Source of the DNA: JAQBQH01 sp035607415
GTDB lineage: Bacteria; Myxococcota_A; Polyangia; Palsa-1104
Assembly: GCA_035607415.1 (NCBI GenBank)
Contig: DATNAQ010000017.1
Location: 1-64,000, forward strand
DNA length: 64,000 nt
Direction of reading: 5' to 3'
Shown: positions 19,197-28,458 of the stretch, piece after piece
Position numbering within the stretch: position 1 is the first letter of the stretch
How the letters are laid out: each line of letters opens with the position of its first letter
Notes under the pieces: generated by a model
Told to the model about the DNA's origin: nothing
What the model saw: the letters and a program-made list of their open reading frames with translations, nothing else
Databases searched by the model: none
Translations under genes and position numbers: made by a program

Positions 19197-20294
19197 CTAG
19201 TCTTCGGGCGTCGCGACGGTGATGCGGTTCTTGCCGTTCGACTTCGAGTCGTACATGGCGGTGTCGGCGAGCCGGAGCAGCGCGTTCTGCCGGCGGTCGA
19301 GCGAGCCGAACGGCCCGACATGCTCGTGGTAGGCGGCGACGCCGATCGACGCCGTCACGTGCACCCCGGCGGGCCCGGGCCCGATCTCGCCGGCGTCGGT
19401 CAGAAACGGCGTGTCGGCGATCGACTTGCGCAGCGCCTCGGCGACGGCGTCCGCCGTCGGTGAATCGGCGCCGGGCAGGATGATCACGAACTCGTCGCCG
19501 CCGTAGCGCGCGGCCACGGCGCCGGGCGGGATCGCGGTGCCGATGAGCTGCCCGACCTCGCGCAGCGTGCGGCTGCCGGCGAGGTGCCCCCAGGTGTCGT
19601 TGACCACCTTGAACTCGTCGAGATCGAGGAAGAGCACCGACACGGTGGTGCCGTCGCGCTCGGCGCGCGCGATCTCCTCGGTCATGCGGCGATAGAGGAA
19701 GCGATCGTTGTAGAGGCCGGTCAGATCGTCGCGGCGCGCCAGCTCGCGCGCGCGGATGGCGTCGAGCGCGTTCTGGATCGACGACGAAATGTAGGCCGCG
19801 AAGATGCGCAAGAGCTCGAGGTCGCGCGCCTCGTAGCGCAGGGGGCCGTCGTTGTTTTCGTCGCCGGCGTGAGGATGATTGGGATCGATGCGCCGCCCGC
19901 GCAGCTCGAGCACGCCGCACACCGACTCGCCGAGCACGACCGGCACGCCGATGATGTCGTCGAGCTTGAGCGGCTGTCCGCGCTGGTAGATCGTGCCGAC
20001 GCCGCCCTGGTCGGCAGGCACGCGCGCGCCGAGCATGAAGCCGTGGCCGAAGCAGGCGATGACCGTCAGGCGGCCGACGTCCTTGCCCTGCAGCTTGGCG
20101 CGCGGATCGTCGAGCAGGATGGCGCCTGCTTGCGAGGGGACGAAGTCGTCGGCGCGCGCCAGCACTTCGCGCAGGTGCTCGTCGAGCCGCACCTCGAACC
20201 GCTCGAGGTCGCGGTCGCGGCGCGTGCGCATGAGGAAACGCGAGATCTCCTCGGGCGCCAGCGTCAGGATGCTGTGCTCTTCGGCTGCGGCCAC
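19197..20294 (-). CDS. GAF-GGDEF diguanylate cyclase
   Basis: 365 residues, GTG start. The N-terminal ~190 residues form a GAF-like sensor (VCGVLELRGRR). The GGDEF domain (~200-350) has RYGGDEFVIILPG intact at about residues 263-275, so it should make c-di-GMP from two GTP. The inhibitory I-site RxxD, expected five residues before GGDEF, reads PPGA and is missing, so product inhibition may be absent. A TACACT hexamer sits 6 bases before the start. Confidence 0.92.
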   Translation of the reverse strand: MAAAEEHSILTLAPEEISRFLMRTRRDRDLERFEVRLDEHLREVLARADDFVPSQAGAILLDDPRAKLQGKDVGRLTVIACFGHGFMLGARVPADQGGVGTIYQRGQPLKLDDIIGVPVVLGESVCGVLELRGRRIDPNHPHAGDENNDGPLRYEARDLELLRIFAAYISSSIQNALDAIRARELARRDDLTGLYNDRFLYRRMTEEIARAERDGTTVSVLFLDLDEFKVVNDTWGHLAGSRTLREVGQLIGTAIPPGAVAARYGGDEFVIILPGADSPTADAVAEALRKSIADTPFLTDAGEIGPGPAGVHVTASIGVAAYHEHVGPFGSLDRRQNALLRLADTAMYDSKSNGKNRITVATPED

Positions 20295-20300
20295 GTGGGG

Positions 20301-20306
20301 AGTGTA
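20301..20306 (-). promoter_or_regulatory. Putative -10 hexamer, leaderless spacing
   Basis: TACACT on the minus strand ends 6 bases before the GTG of the diguanylate cyclase. It implies an internal promoter between this gene and the upstream YkvA-like gene. Confidence 0.45.
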
Positions 20307-20307
20307 G

Positions 20308-20865
20308 TTACGGGGCGCCGAGCTTCATCTTGAGGTAGCTCTTGACCGAGACGGTCAGCGCCTCGCCCTCGTCGGCGGTGCCGGCGTGCGCGGCCTTCAT
20401 CTTCTTGACCTGGATGTCGAGCTCGCGCTTCATGTCCCCCCGCGCGCGCTCGTCGGCCAGGATGTGATCGACGGTGCGGCCGCGGACTTCCTTGTCGGCG
20501 AGGTCGCTGACGTAGCGGCGCAGCTTGGCGTAGAGCGCGTCGCCGAGGAAGTCGCGCAGCTCGTCTTCCTGCTGCGTCATGCGCGCGATGATGGCGGCGT
20601 CCTTCGTCGACGTCTTGGCCGCGTGCTCGGCCGCGAGGCCGTAGGCGACGCGCAGAACGAAGGCGTCATCGATCGATCCGGCGCGCTCGTGGTCGGGGAT
20701 GAGATCGAGCTGCGTCAGCGTGTACGACAGCGCCGCCGCGAGCCAGCGCCGTCCCGGCGGCGCCACCGAATCATTCGTCAGCATCTCGAAGGTCTGCGTC
20801 ACGTCCGCCGGCAGCGACGTCGTCCACTCCTCGAAGCGGCGCGCCCACTCGCTCGCATTGGCCAT
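20308..20865 (-). CDS. YkvA/DUF1232-like protein
   Basis: 185 residues. Residues ~35-80 (RRWLAAALSYTLTQLDLIPD, GSIDDAFVLRVAYG) fit the DUF1232/YkvA helical hairpin whose hallmark is the LIPD turn. The remainder is helical and Lys/Asp/Glu-rich. The ribosome site GGAGGAG lies just before ATG 20865. Function unknown; it follows the histidine kinase on the same strand. Confidence 0.75.
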   Translation of the reverse strand: MANASEWARRFEEWTTSLPADVTQTFEMLTNDSVAPPGRRWLAAALSYTLTQLDLIPDHERAGSIDDAFVLRVAYGLAAEHAAKTSTKDAAIIARMTQQEDELRDFLGDALYAKLRRYVSDLADKEVRGRTVDHILADERARGDMKRELDIQVKKMKAAHAGTADEGEALTVSVKSYLKMKLGAP

Positions 20866-20901
20866 TCCGTCTCCTCCGGACCGCCATCTTAGCCGATTTG
20901 G

Positions 20902-22968
20902 CTACGAAGTGGGCCGCAGCGGCAATTCGAAGCTGAAGGTGGCGCCCTGGCCCGGCGTCGACGAGACACGCATCGAGCCGCCGTGGCGCCGCACGATCTC
21001 GCGCGTGATGTAGAGGCCGAGGCCGAGCCCGCCCTTGTGGCGCGAGGCGGCGGCGCCGCGGAAGAACGGTGTGAACAGCTTCTGCTGCTGATCGGGCGCG
21101 ATGCCCGGACCGTGGTCGATGACCTCGACGATCGCGTGGCGGTCGTTGGCGCGCGCGCGCACCACGATCTCCGCGTGCGGCGGCGAGTAGCGGCACGCGT
21201 TCGACAACAGGTTGGTGAGCACCTGCTCGATGCGCGAGCCGTCCCAGCGGCCGAGGATCGGCGCCGGCGCGTCGACGACGTAGGGGTGCTCGCGATCGGT
21301 CAGCCGCGCGTGCTCGGCGGCGTCGCGGCACAGCGCCGCCAGATCGCAGTCGACGTAGTCCAGCGGCAGCTCGCCGGCGTTGAGACGCGTGGTGTCGAGG
21401 AGGCGCTCGACCAGCGTCGAGAGCCGATCGATCTGCCGCTGGATGCGTCCCAGCAGCACTTCGCGCCGCGAGGCGTCGATGAGCGCGTTGGGATCGAGCT
21501 GCAACAGCGACGTGGTCGCGCGCAGGCTCGTGATCGGCGAGCGCAGCTCGTGCGAGGCGATGCTGAGGAAGCGATCCTTGGCGTCGGCGAGCTCGCGCAG
21601 CTCGGTGACCTCCTGGAACGACGACAGCACCGCGTCGACGCTGCCGGTGGGGCCGCGCACCGGCACCGTCACCGACAGGACGTGCAGCTTCTCGCCCGGC
21701 TTGGTCACGAGCGTGAGCTCGCGCGCGGTGGTGACGCCGCCGAAGGCCAGCGCCACGCCGCTCTCTGCGGGCGGGATCACGCGCCCGTCGCGGTCGGTCA
21801 CCGTCATGCTGGCGAGCGCGGTGCGCCACTGCAGATCGTCGGCGCCCATGCGCTGCGCGAAGTCGCGCCCGGCGGCGTTGATGTGGACGACGTTGCCCTG
21901 CCGGTCCACCACGGCGACGACGATCGGCAGGTGCTCGAGGATGGCGGCGATGCGCGCGTGCTCGGCGCGCTCCTCGGCCTGGCGCCGCGCGCGCGCCAGC
22001 GCCTGTGCCGCCATGCTCGAGAGCAGCTGGATGGCGTCGATCTCGGCGTCGGCGTAGATGCGCGGCTCGTTCGACTTGACGAAGAGCTGCCCGAGCGGCC
22101 GCCCGTCCTGGCGCATCGTGGTGAGGATGAACGCGCGCGTGCCCTGCTTGGCGGCGACGCGGCCGATGTCGCTGCTCTGATCGAGCGCGTTGACGTCCTC
22201 GACGACGTAGGGGGCCGCCTGCGCCAGCGTCTCGCGCAGGTAGGGCGCCGTCGCCGGCAGCTCCATGCCGACGAGCGGCTTGTCGTCGCCGATGGCGTAG
22301 TCGATGCGCGACATTTCGACGCCGTCGCGCACCAGCAGCGTCGAGATGAGGCCGCCCGAGCCGCGCGCGATCTTGCAGGCGGCGTCGAGGATGATGGCGT
22401 ACACGTCGGCGTCGTGATGCAAGAGGCGCTCGGCGCAGTCGTTGAGCGTGCGCGCCACGCTGGCGCGCAGCTCGACCTGGCGGTGCACGCGCGCGCTCTC
22501 CAGCGCCACCGCCTCGAAGGCGGCGATGGCCTCGAGCGTATTGGTCGTCGATTCGGCGAGCGTCGGCTTGCCGCGGAACAAGAGGCCGAGGAAGCCGACG
22601 CGCCGCTCTTCGATGGAGAGCAGCACCACCAGGCCGTGCGTGAAGCCCTCCTCGACCGCGTAGTCCGACGACGGACGGAACTGCGGGTTGTTGGCCAGCT
22701 CGTAGAGGCGGTGGCCGCTGCGCAGCTGCTCGTCGACGGCGAGCACCGGCGGCGTGAGCCGTTCCGTCATGTTGCGCGAGCCGGCCATGTTGTAGTTGCC
22801 GCGCCGCGGATCGCGCAGATAGATGACGCCGGCGTCGGCGCTGGCCACCGCCATCGCCTGCTCGATGCAGCGGCCGAGCACGACCTCGAGATCGAGCGCG
22901 CGCGTGCCCGAGGCGATGACGCGGTGCAGAGCCTGGAGCTCGAGTGCGGAGCGGTCGGTTTCGCTCAT
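20902..22968 (-). CDS. GAF-GAF-PAS sensor histidine kinase
   Basis: 688 residues and no membrane helix, so a soluble sensor. Two GAF domains (about 10-160 and 175-330), a PAS domain (~340-455), a HisKA domain with the phosphoacceptor in IASHELRSPI (near His473), and a HATPase_c domain (~575-680) with N-box LTNLLSNACRYS, DHGPGIAPD and GLGLGLYI. The start is ATG 22968, preceded by GAGGGGGCG. No response regulator is adjacent; the nearest GGDEF gene is two genes downstream. Confidence 0.93.
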   Translation of the reverse strand: MSETDRSALELQALHRVIASGTRALDLEVVLGRCIEQAMAVASADAGVIYLRDPRRGNYNMAGSRNMTERLTPPVLAVDEQLRSGHRLYELANNPQFRPSSDYAVEEGFTHGLVVLLSIEERRVGFLGLLFRGKPTLAESTTNTLEAIAAFEAVALESARVHRQVELRASVARTLNDCAERLLHHDADVYAIILDAACKIARGSGGLISTLLVRDGVEMSRIDYAIGDDKPLVGMELPATAPYLRETLAQAAPYVVEDVNALDQSSDIGRVAAKQGTRAFILTTMRQDGRPLGQLFVKSNEPRIYADAEIDAIQLLSSMAAQALARARRQAEERAEHARIAAILEHLPIVVAVVDRQGNVVHINAAGRDFAQRMGADDLQWRTALASMTVTDRDGRVIPPAESGVALAFGGVTTARELTLVTKPGEKLHVLSVTVPVRGPTGSVDAVLSSFQEVTELRELADAKDRFLSIASHELRSPITSLRATTSLLQLDPNALIDASRREVLLGRIQRQIDRLSTLVERLLDTTRLNAGELPLDYVDCDLAALCRDAAEHARLTDREHPYVVDAPAPILGRWDGSRIEQVLTNLLSNACRYSPPHAEIVVRARANDRHAIVEVIDHGPGIAPDQQQKLFTPFFRGAAASRHKGGLGLGLYITREIVRRHGGSMRVSSTPGQGATFSFELPLRPTS

Positions 22969-22983
22969 CGCCCCCTCATGCGC

Positions 22984-23454
22984 TCATGGGCAGCGATCGA
23001 ACGGCATCTTCCCCGGACGGTGCGCGCGCGGACCCATGCGCACCTTGTCCGGATGATGGTGTCCGTCGATGTATAGATCGAAGCGCGCGCAGGCGCCGGC
23101 GACGCGCACGTCGAAGCCGTCGCGCGCCTCGTTCGATTCGGCGGCGGGCGACTCGACGTCGAAGTTGACGGCGTCGCCGGCGAGCGCGATCGCGTCCTTG
23201 AGCTCCGGGCGGGTCAGCTGCAGATCGAGGACGCCGCCGCGCGTGCCGGCGACCGAGCCCTGGAAGCGGTGCGCGCCGCGGCCCTGGAAGCGCACGTGCC
23301 AGAGGTTGTTGTCCTCGACCCAGACGTAGTAGCTCGGGCCGGCGCTGAAGTCGGTCGGCTTGCCGACGACTGGATGCTTGGGATCGAACGTGTTGCAGCC
23401 GGCGGCGCTCGCAGTGATGAGCGCCAACGCCATGAGCCATCGGGCAACGACCAT
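22984..23454 (-). CDS. Small lipoprotein upstream of the histidine kinase
   Basis: 156 residues. The lipoprotein signal ends SAAGC. The body is a compact beta-rich domain (YYVWVEDNNLWHVRF, VLDLQLTRPELKDAI, FDLYIDGHHHPDKVR) without recognised motifs. It lies 15 bases before the kinase gene and 29 bases after anmK on one strand, so it may supply an envelope signal; that is inference. ATG 23454 was chosen for the full signal peptide. Confidence 0.75.
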   Translation of the reverse strand: MVVARWLMALALITASAAGCNTFDPKHPVVGKPTDFSAGPSYYVWVEDNNLWHVRFQGRGAHRFQGSVAGTRGGVLDLQLTRPELKDAIALAGDAVNFDVESPAAESNEARDGFDVRVAGACARFDLYIDGHHHPDKVRMGPRAHRPGKMPFDRCP

Positions 23455-23483
23455 CGCGGTCGACGCTACCACGGACGCGCGCG

Positions 23484-24638
23484 TCAAGGCAGACAGATCT
23501 TGCCGAGGATCGCGGCGCGCCGGGCGCCCGTCACCGACGGGAGGCTCGCGGGATCGGCGTGAATCGCCTGCACGGCGAAGAGCGCAAAGGCGACCGCCTC
23601 CTTGGCGTCGGCGTCGATGGCGCCGGCGGCGAAGGGACGCACGGGGATGGGGGAGAGTAGGCGCGCGAGCTCGGCCATGAGCGTGGCGTTGTGCGCGCCG
23701 CCGCCGGAGACGAGGACCTCGTCGATCGTGCCGTTCGGCAAGAGGAAGCGGCGGTAGCTGTCGGCGATGGCGCGCGCGCTGAACGCCACTACGGTGCGCA
23801 ACAGATCGAGCGGCGCGCGATCGGCGTGGCGCGCGGCCCACGCCAGCGTCGAGGGTTTGCCGTAGCGCTCGCGGCCGGTCGACTTCGGCGGCGGCAACGC
23901 CAGGTAGTCGTCGCGCATGAGCTCGCTGACGAGATCTTCCTGCACCGTGCCGCGCGCCGACCACGCGCCGTCGCGGTCGACGGTCTCGGCCCCGTTCGAG
24001 GCGAGCGGCATGAGCGCGTCGATCATGACGTTGCCGGGACCGTTGTCGAACGCGACGGTGGCGTCGCGCTCGTCGGAGACGCGGGCGACGTTGGCGATGC
24101 CGCCGATGTTCTGCAGCGCGCGGACGCGGCCGGGCGCGCGGAAGAGCAGCCAATCGGCGAAGGGCAAAAGCGGCGCGCCTTCGCCGCCGTGCGCCATGTC
24201 GGCGACGCGGAAGTCACCGACGGTGACGACGCCGGTGCGCGCGGCGATCACCGCCGGCTCGCCGAGCTGCAGCGTCGAGGCGATGCCGCCCATGCTCGGC
24301 GGCTGGTGCCAGACGGTCTGCCCGTGGCTGCCCACGAGATCGATCGTGTGGCCCTGCGCGATCGCGCGCGCCGCGTCGGCGAAGAGCGCGCCGATCATGA
24401 AGTTGCCCTGGCACAACGCCGCCGCGTCGCCGGTGAAGAGCGCGTGCAGCGACTCGCGCTCGGCTGACGTATAGGTCGTGGTGCGAAAATCGACGAGCGT
24501 CACGCGCGCGTCGGCGCCGAAGCCGTCGATGTCGACGAGCGCGGCGTCGATGCCGTCGAGCGAGGTGCCCGACATGAGGCCGACCACGCGCTTTCGGCGC
24601 TTTTGCAGCAGCTCGACCAGTGGATGCGCGCTCGTCAC
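23484..24638 (-). CDS. anmK: Anhydro-N-acetylmuramic acid kinase AnmK
   Basis: 384 residues, GTG start overlapping the kdsC stop by 4 bases. AnmK phosphorylates and opens 1,6-anhydroMurNAc during peptidoglycan recycling, giving MurNAc-6-P. Signatures: GLMSGTSLDGIDAAL near residue 19, GSHGQTVWH near 104, NIGGIANV near 170 and VSGGGAHNATLM near 315. The length is normal for the family. Together with Mpl (56107-57960) it shows murein recycling. Confidence 0.95.
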   Translation of the reverse strand: MTSAHPLVELLQKRRKRVVGLMSGTSLDGIDAALVDIDGFGADARVTLVDFRTTTYTSAERESLHALFTGDAAALCQGNFMIGALFADAARAIAQGHTIDLVGSHGQTVWHQPPSMGGIASTLQLGEPAVIAARTGVVTVGDFRVADMAHGGEGAPLLPFADWLLFRAPGRVRALQNIGGIANVARVSDERDATVAFDNGPGNVMIDALMPLASNGAETVDRDGAWSARGTVQEDLVSELMRDDYLALPPPKSTGRERYGKPSTLAWAARHADRAPLDLLRTVVAFSARAIADSYRRFLLPNGTIDEVLVSGGGAHNATLMAELARLLSPIPVRPFAAGAIDADAKEAVAFALFAVQAIHADPASLPSVTGARRAAILGKICLP

Positions 24639-25150
24639 TTCGCTCGGTGCTTGCGGATCAGATCGCACAGCTCGCGCACCGCGCCGTCGCCGCCCGGCCG
24701 CCGCGTCACGTAGTGCACCACCGCCTTCACCTCGTCGACGGCGTCGGGCACCGTGGCCGCGAAGCCGACCTGCTCGAGCAGCGGCACGTCGACGAGCTCG
24801 TCGCCGATGAAGGCCGCCTCGTCCGCCGACAGGCCGAGCGAGCCGGCCACGTCGCGAAACACGGCCACCTTGTCGGCGATGCCGAAGTGCGCGTGGCGGA
24901 TCCCGAGCGACGCGCAGCGATCGCGTCCCGAGCGCACGTCGCCGCCCGACAAGACCGCGATCTCGATGCCGAGCTCTTGCAGGAGCTTGATGCCGTAGCC
25001 GTCGCGCACGCAGAAGCGCTGCGACCACAGCCCTTCGCCCGCCCAGTACAGCTTGCCGTCGGTGAGCACGCCGTCGACGTCGAGGCAGAGCAGCCGAACC
25101 CTCGCCAGGCGAGCGGCAAGCTCGGTCGCAGAGGGAGCGGGAGCGTTCAC
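24635..25150 (-). CDS. kdsC: KdsC, 3-deoxy-D-manno-octulosonate-8-phosphate phosphatase
   Basis: 171 residues. A HAD phosphatase releasing Kdo for LPS. Motif I LCLDVDGVLTDGKLYW gives the catalytic Asp pair, then VLSGGDVRS (motif II) and FIGDELVDVPLL (motif IV, usually GDDxND). The short C0-type form without a cap domain is typical. GTG 25150 is the chosen start; an in-frame GTG at 25174 would add 8 residues. It leads the anmK operon. Confidence 0.92.
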   Translation of the reverse strand: MNAPAPSATELAARLARVRLLCLDVDGVLTDGKLYWAGEGLWSQRFCVRDGYGIKLLQELGIEIAVLSGGDVRSGRDRCASLGIRHAHFGIADKVAVFRDVAGSLGLSADEAAFIGDELVDVPLLEQVGFAATVPDAVDEVKAVVHYVTRRPGGDGAVRELCDLIRKHRAK

Positions 25151-25241
25151 ACCCCCAGACTCGCACGCGCGCACGCGCTTCGCAATTCGTCACAAGCAAG
25201 TGGCGCGAGCGCTGCATTCTTTGCAGGCACGGAGGGACGCT

Positions 25242-25628
25242 ATGTACAAACTGTTACGAATCGCGCTGTTCGCGATGCCGCTCGCGGGCGGCGCGGCCTG
25301 GGCCCAGGGCTCGGGCACGAGCGGCTCGGCCGGCGCGCCGGGGGCGAACGCGACCCCGCCGGTGACCAACGATACGCGCACGCCGCTGCAGCAGAAGGCG
25401 GGGCGCATCGATGATACGACGCCGGCCTTGCCGGGCGACGCCACCAAGCCGACGCAGGTGCCGAACACCGTCGAGGAGTCGAACACGACCGGCATGCCCG
25501 AGAACAAGGCGGCGCCCGATGAGCGCTCGCTCGATCGCAAGTCGGACGCGCTCGATCACGACAGCACGAAGATCGAGAACAAGAGCGATCACGACGCCGC
25601 CAAGGATCAGCTGAACAGCGACAAGTAG
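25242..25628 (+). CDS. Small exported Asp/Lys-rich protein
   Basis: 128 residues. GGAGGG lies 6 bases before the ATG. A Sec signal (LLRIALFAMPLAGGAAWAQ) precedes a low-complexity body: a Gly/Ala/Ser linker, Thr/Pro blocks, and a C-terminal third rich in alternating Asp, Lys and Ser (RSLDRKSDALDHDSTKI). It is probably an unstructured periplasmic or secreted protein. No family recognised. Confidence 0.75.
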   Translation: MYKLLRIALFAMPLAGGAAWAQGSGTSGSAGAPGANATPPVTNDTRTPLQQKAGRIDDTTPALPGDATKPTQVPNTVEESNTTGMPENKAAPDERSLDRKSDALDHDSTKIENKSDHDAAKDQLNSDK

Positions 25629-25673
25629 CCGCTCGGGCCGCCACAAGGAGCCTTGCCACGCGCATCCTCGCGC

Positions 25674-25679
25674 TATAGT
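25674..25679 (+). promoter_or_regulatory. Putative -10 hexamer, leaderless spacing
   Basis: TATAGT ends 6 bases before ATG 25686. A TTGCCA lies 15 bases further upstream, a short spacer. Confidence 0.5.
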
Positions 25680-25685
25680 CGGGCC

Positions 25686-27101
25686 ATGCGCGTGGCGATC
25701 CTCGGCGGCGGTGCCTGCGGCACGACCGCGGCGTGGCACCTGGCGCGCGCCGGGGTCGACGTCACCGTCGTCGAGCGCGAGCCGCGCGTCGGCGGGTTGT
25801 GCGGCACCGAGGAGCGCGACGGCTTTCGCTTCGACTTCGGCGGCCATCGCTTCATCTCCAAGTCACGCGCGCTCGAGGGCCTGGTGCGCGAGTTGGTCGG
25901 CGAGGACCTGCTCTTGCGCACGCGCTCGTCGGCGGTGCTGCATCGCGGGCGGCGCTATCGCTATCCTCTCGAGCTCGACGACGTGGTGCGCAACGCCGGG
26001 CTCGTCGACGGCAGCCGCGCGCTCCTCAGCTACGGACGGCAGCGCCTCACACCCGCGCGCGCCGACGTGTCGTTCGAGGATTGGGTGGTGCAGCGCTTCG
26101 GCCGCCGCCTGTACGACGCCTTCTTCGGCCCCTACACGCACAAGCTCTGGGGCATCCCGCCGACGCAGATCTCCGCCGACTGGGCCGCGCAGCGCATCTC
26201 GCTGCCGTCGCTCGGCGACGTGGCGCTGCGCCTCGCCGGCCTGCGCTCGGGCGGCGCGCGCACCTACGCGCGGCGCTACTGGTATCCGCGCTTCGGCATC
26301 GGGCAGATCTTCGAGCGCATGGCCGCCGTCGCCGAGCGGCACGGCGCGCAGTTTCGCCTCGGCGCGCGCGTCACCGGCGTCGAGCGCGGGCGCGACGGCA
26401 ACGTGCGCGCGGTGCAATTCCACGGCCCGCGCGGCGACGAGGAGCTGCGCTGCGACGCCGCGATCTCGACGCTCTCGCTGCCGCTCTTCGCGCGCATGCT
26501 CGGCGGCGCGTCGCTGCCCGCCGACGTCGCGCGCGCGGCCGGACATCTTCGCTTCCGCGCCATCCGCCTCATGCACTTCCTGCTCGACCGCCCCGAGTTT
26601 TCGCCGCACACGTGGCTCTACGTCTCCGAGCCGCACTATCGCATCGCGCGCATCCAGGAGCCGCGGCGGCGCAGCCCGGACATGGCGCCGCCCGGCCGCA
26701 CGTCGCTCATGCTCGAGCTGCCCTGCGACGTCGGCGACGAGCTGTGGCGCGCCTCCGACGACGACGTGGCCGCGCGCTGCCTCGACGAGCTGCGCGCGCT
26801 CGGCTTCGGCGACGTCGCGCGCGACCTGCGCGGTTACTACTCGTCGTACGTCGAGGAGGGCTATCCCATCTACCACCTCGACTACCAGCGCGAGCGCGAG
26901 CGCGTGCTCGCCTGGACGGCCGAGACGCCGAACGCGATCAGCGTCGGCCGGCAGGGCGCGTTCCGCTACGTGTTCATGGACACCGCGATGGAGATGGGCG
27001 TGGCCGCGGCCGAGCACCTCCTCGGGCGCGCCGGCGCCACGCCGCCGTCGGAGCTCGACGCCGCCGGCGGGCTCATCGAAGCGCGAGCCTTGACCGCGTG
27101 A
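25686..27101 (+). CDS. FAD-dependent oxidoreductase of UDP-galactopyranose-mutase type
   Basis: 471 residues. The N-terminal dinucleotide-binding fold is VAILGGGACGTTAAWHL, then VVEREPRVGGLCGT and FRFDFGGHRFISK, the glycine-rich FAD signature of the Glf/amine-oxidoreductase group. A closing FAD-contact block (GRQGAFRYVFMDTAMEMG) is at the C-terminus. Members rearrange sugar nucleotides or act in lipid and glycan metabolism; the exact reaction is unknown. The stop overlaps the next GTG by 4 bases, so it is coupled to a GT-C-like glycosyltransferase. Confidence 0.8.
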   Translation: MRVAILGGGACGTTAAWHLARAGVDVTVVEREPRVGGLCGTEERDGFRFDFGGHRFISKSRALEGLVRELVGEDLLLRTRSSAVLHRGRRYRYPLELDDVVRNAGLVDGSRALLSYGRQRLTPARADVSFEDWVVQRFGRRLYDAFFGPYTHKLWGIPPTQISADWAAQRISLPSLGDVALRLAGLRSGGARTYARRYWYPRFGIGQIFERMAAVAERHGAQFRLGARVTGVERGRDGNVRAVQFHGPRGDEELRCDAAISTLSLPLFARMLGGASLPADVARAAGHLRFRAIRLMHFLLDRPEFSPHTWLYVSEPHYRIARIQEPRRRSPDMAPPGRTSLMLELPCDVGDELWRASDDDVAARCLDELRALGFGDVARDLRGYYSSYVEEGYPIYHLDYQRERERVLAWTAETPNAISVGRQGAFRYVFMDTAMEMGVAAAEHLLGRAGATPPSELDAAGGLIEARALTA

Positions 27102-28456
27102 AAGCGCGCTCCCTCCTTCTTTTCACCGCCGCCGTTGCCATCGTCGTCCTTCGTTTCGTGACGCGCGCGCACGGCGCCGACTCCTGGGACGCCGTCGGCT
27201 TTCTGCGCGCCGTCGACGACTTCGACCTCGGCAAGTTCCAGCCGCACTTCCCCGGCTACGCCGTCTACGTCGCCCTGTGCAAGCTGGTGCGCTCGCCGCC
27301 CCTGGTCTCGGCGATCGCGTCGGGCGCCACCGCGCTCGCGCTCCATCGTCTGGCCGGCGGCGGCCGCGGCGGCTGGGTCGCGCTCGCGCTGTGGGCCGGC
27401 GCGCTCTCGCCCTGGCTCACCGGCGGCGCCGCGCTCGCCGACGCCACCGCCGTCGCCTTCGCCGCCGCCGCCTTCGCCGCGCTCACCTGGCCGGGCGCGC
27501 GCGCCGCGCTCCTCGGCGGCGTCGCGCTCGCGCTCGCCATCGGCACGCGCGTCTCCTACTGGCCGCTCGCGCTCTCCTTCGCCGTCGTGGTCGCGCGCTT
27601 CCGTCCCGTCGAGGAGCGCCGTGCCGCGCTCGCCGGTTGCTTCGCCGCCACGCTCGCGTGGCTGGTTCCCTTCGTCGCCGTCGTCGGCGCGCGCACGCTC
27701 TTCGCGCTCGGCCGCGTGCACCTGGCCGGCCACTTCAGCGACTGGGGCGGCGCCGTCACCACGCGCCCCGAGCTGGCCGCGCGCGCGCTCGCCTTGTTGC
27801 GCGATCTCGTCTACGACGGCATCTGGCCGCAGCCGATCGGGCTCGCCGTCGCGCTCGCCGGCTGCCTCGCGCTCGCCTGGCCGTGGCGCCGTCCACCGGC
27901 GAGCGCGCGTGCCGTCGCCGTCATCGTCGTCGTGCCCTACGCGCTGTGGGCGCTCTTCGCGCAGAACGTGATCGAGCAGCCGCGCCACCTCGTGCCGCTC
28001 GTCGCCGCCGCGTGCGTCGCGATCGGTCTCGGCGCCGCCCGCTCGCCGCGCGCCACGATCATCGGCTTCGCGCTCGCCGCGCTCGCCGCTGCCGCTTCGG
28101 CGCCGCTCGTCCTCCATCGCGGACCGCCCGCCGCCGTCGTCGTCGCCGAGCGCGTGCTGGCGCGTCATCCCGGGCGCGACGAAGCCATCGTCTTCGCCCG
28201 CCGCTCGGCGCGCCTCATGAGCGCCACCGTGCCGTCGCTGCGCGTGGCGCCCGCCGACGCCGTGAGCGACATCCTCGGCACGCTCGAGCGCCTCCCGCGC
28301 CTTCCGCCGCACGTCTACTACGTCGCCGAAGAGCTCGCGGACGACGACCCGAAACACAGCGCAACTGCGGACGATAGTTTGCACTTTTGCCGCGACGCGC
28401 GCGTCGATCGCCAGTCGCCTTGCATCACCCTCCGGAGCTATAACTTGCAGCCGTAG
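27098..28456 (+). CDS. Polytopic GT-C-like membrane protein
   Basis: 452 residues, GTG start, about 9-10 hydrophobic helices. ADSWDAVGFLRAV near residue 25 and HFPGYAVYVAL near 50 resemble the first loop of lipid-linked-sugar glycosyltransferases (DUF2723/ArnT-like), where an acidic residue and PGYPxY precede the membrane bundle. The last ~100 residues are soluble. It probably moves a sugar from a lipid carrier in the inner membrane. It is coupled to the FAD enzyme and 2 bases before the next gene. Confidence 0.7.
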   Translation: MKARSLLLFTAAVAIVVLRFVTRAHGADSWDAVGFLRAVDDFDLGKFQPHFPGYAVYVALCKLVRSPPLVSAIASGATALALHRLAGGGRGGWVALALWAGALSPWLTGGAALADATAVAFAAAAFAALTWPGARAALLGGVALALAIGTRVSYWPLALSFAVVVARFRPVEERRAALAGCFAATLAWLVPFVAVVGARTLFALGRVHLAGHFSDWGGAVTTRPELAARALALLRDLVYDGIWPQPIGLAVALAGCLALAWPWRRPPASARAVAVIVVVPYALWALFAQNVIEQPRHLVPLVAAACVAIGLGAARSPRATIIGFALAALAAAASAPLVLHRGPPAAVVVAERVLARHPGRDEAIVFARRSARLMSATVPSLRVAPADAVSDILGTLERLPRLPPHVYYVAEELADDDPKHSATADDSLHFCRDARVDRQSPCITLRSYNLQP

Positions 28457-28458
28457 TC

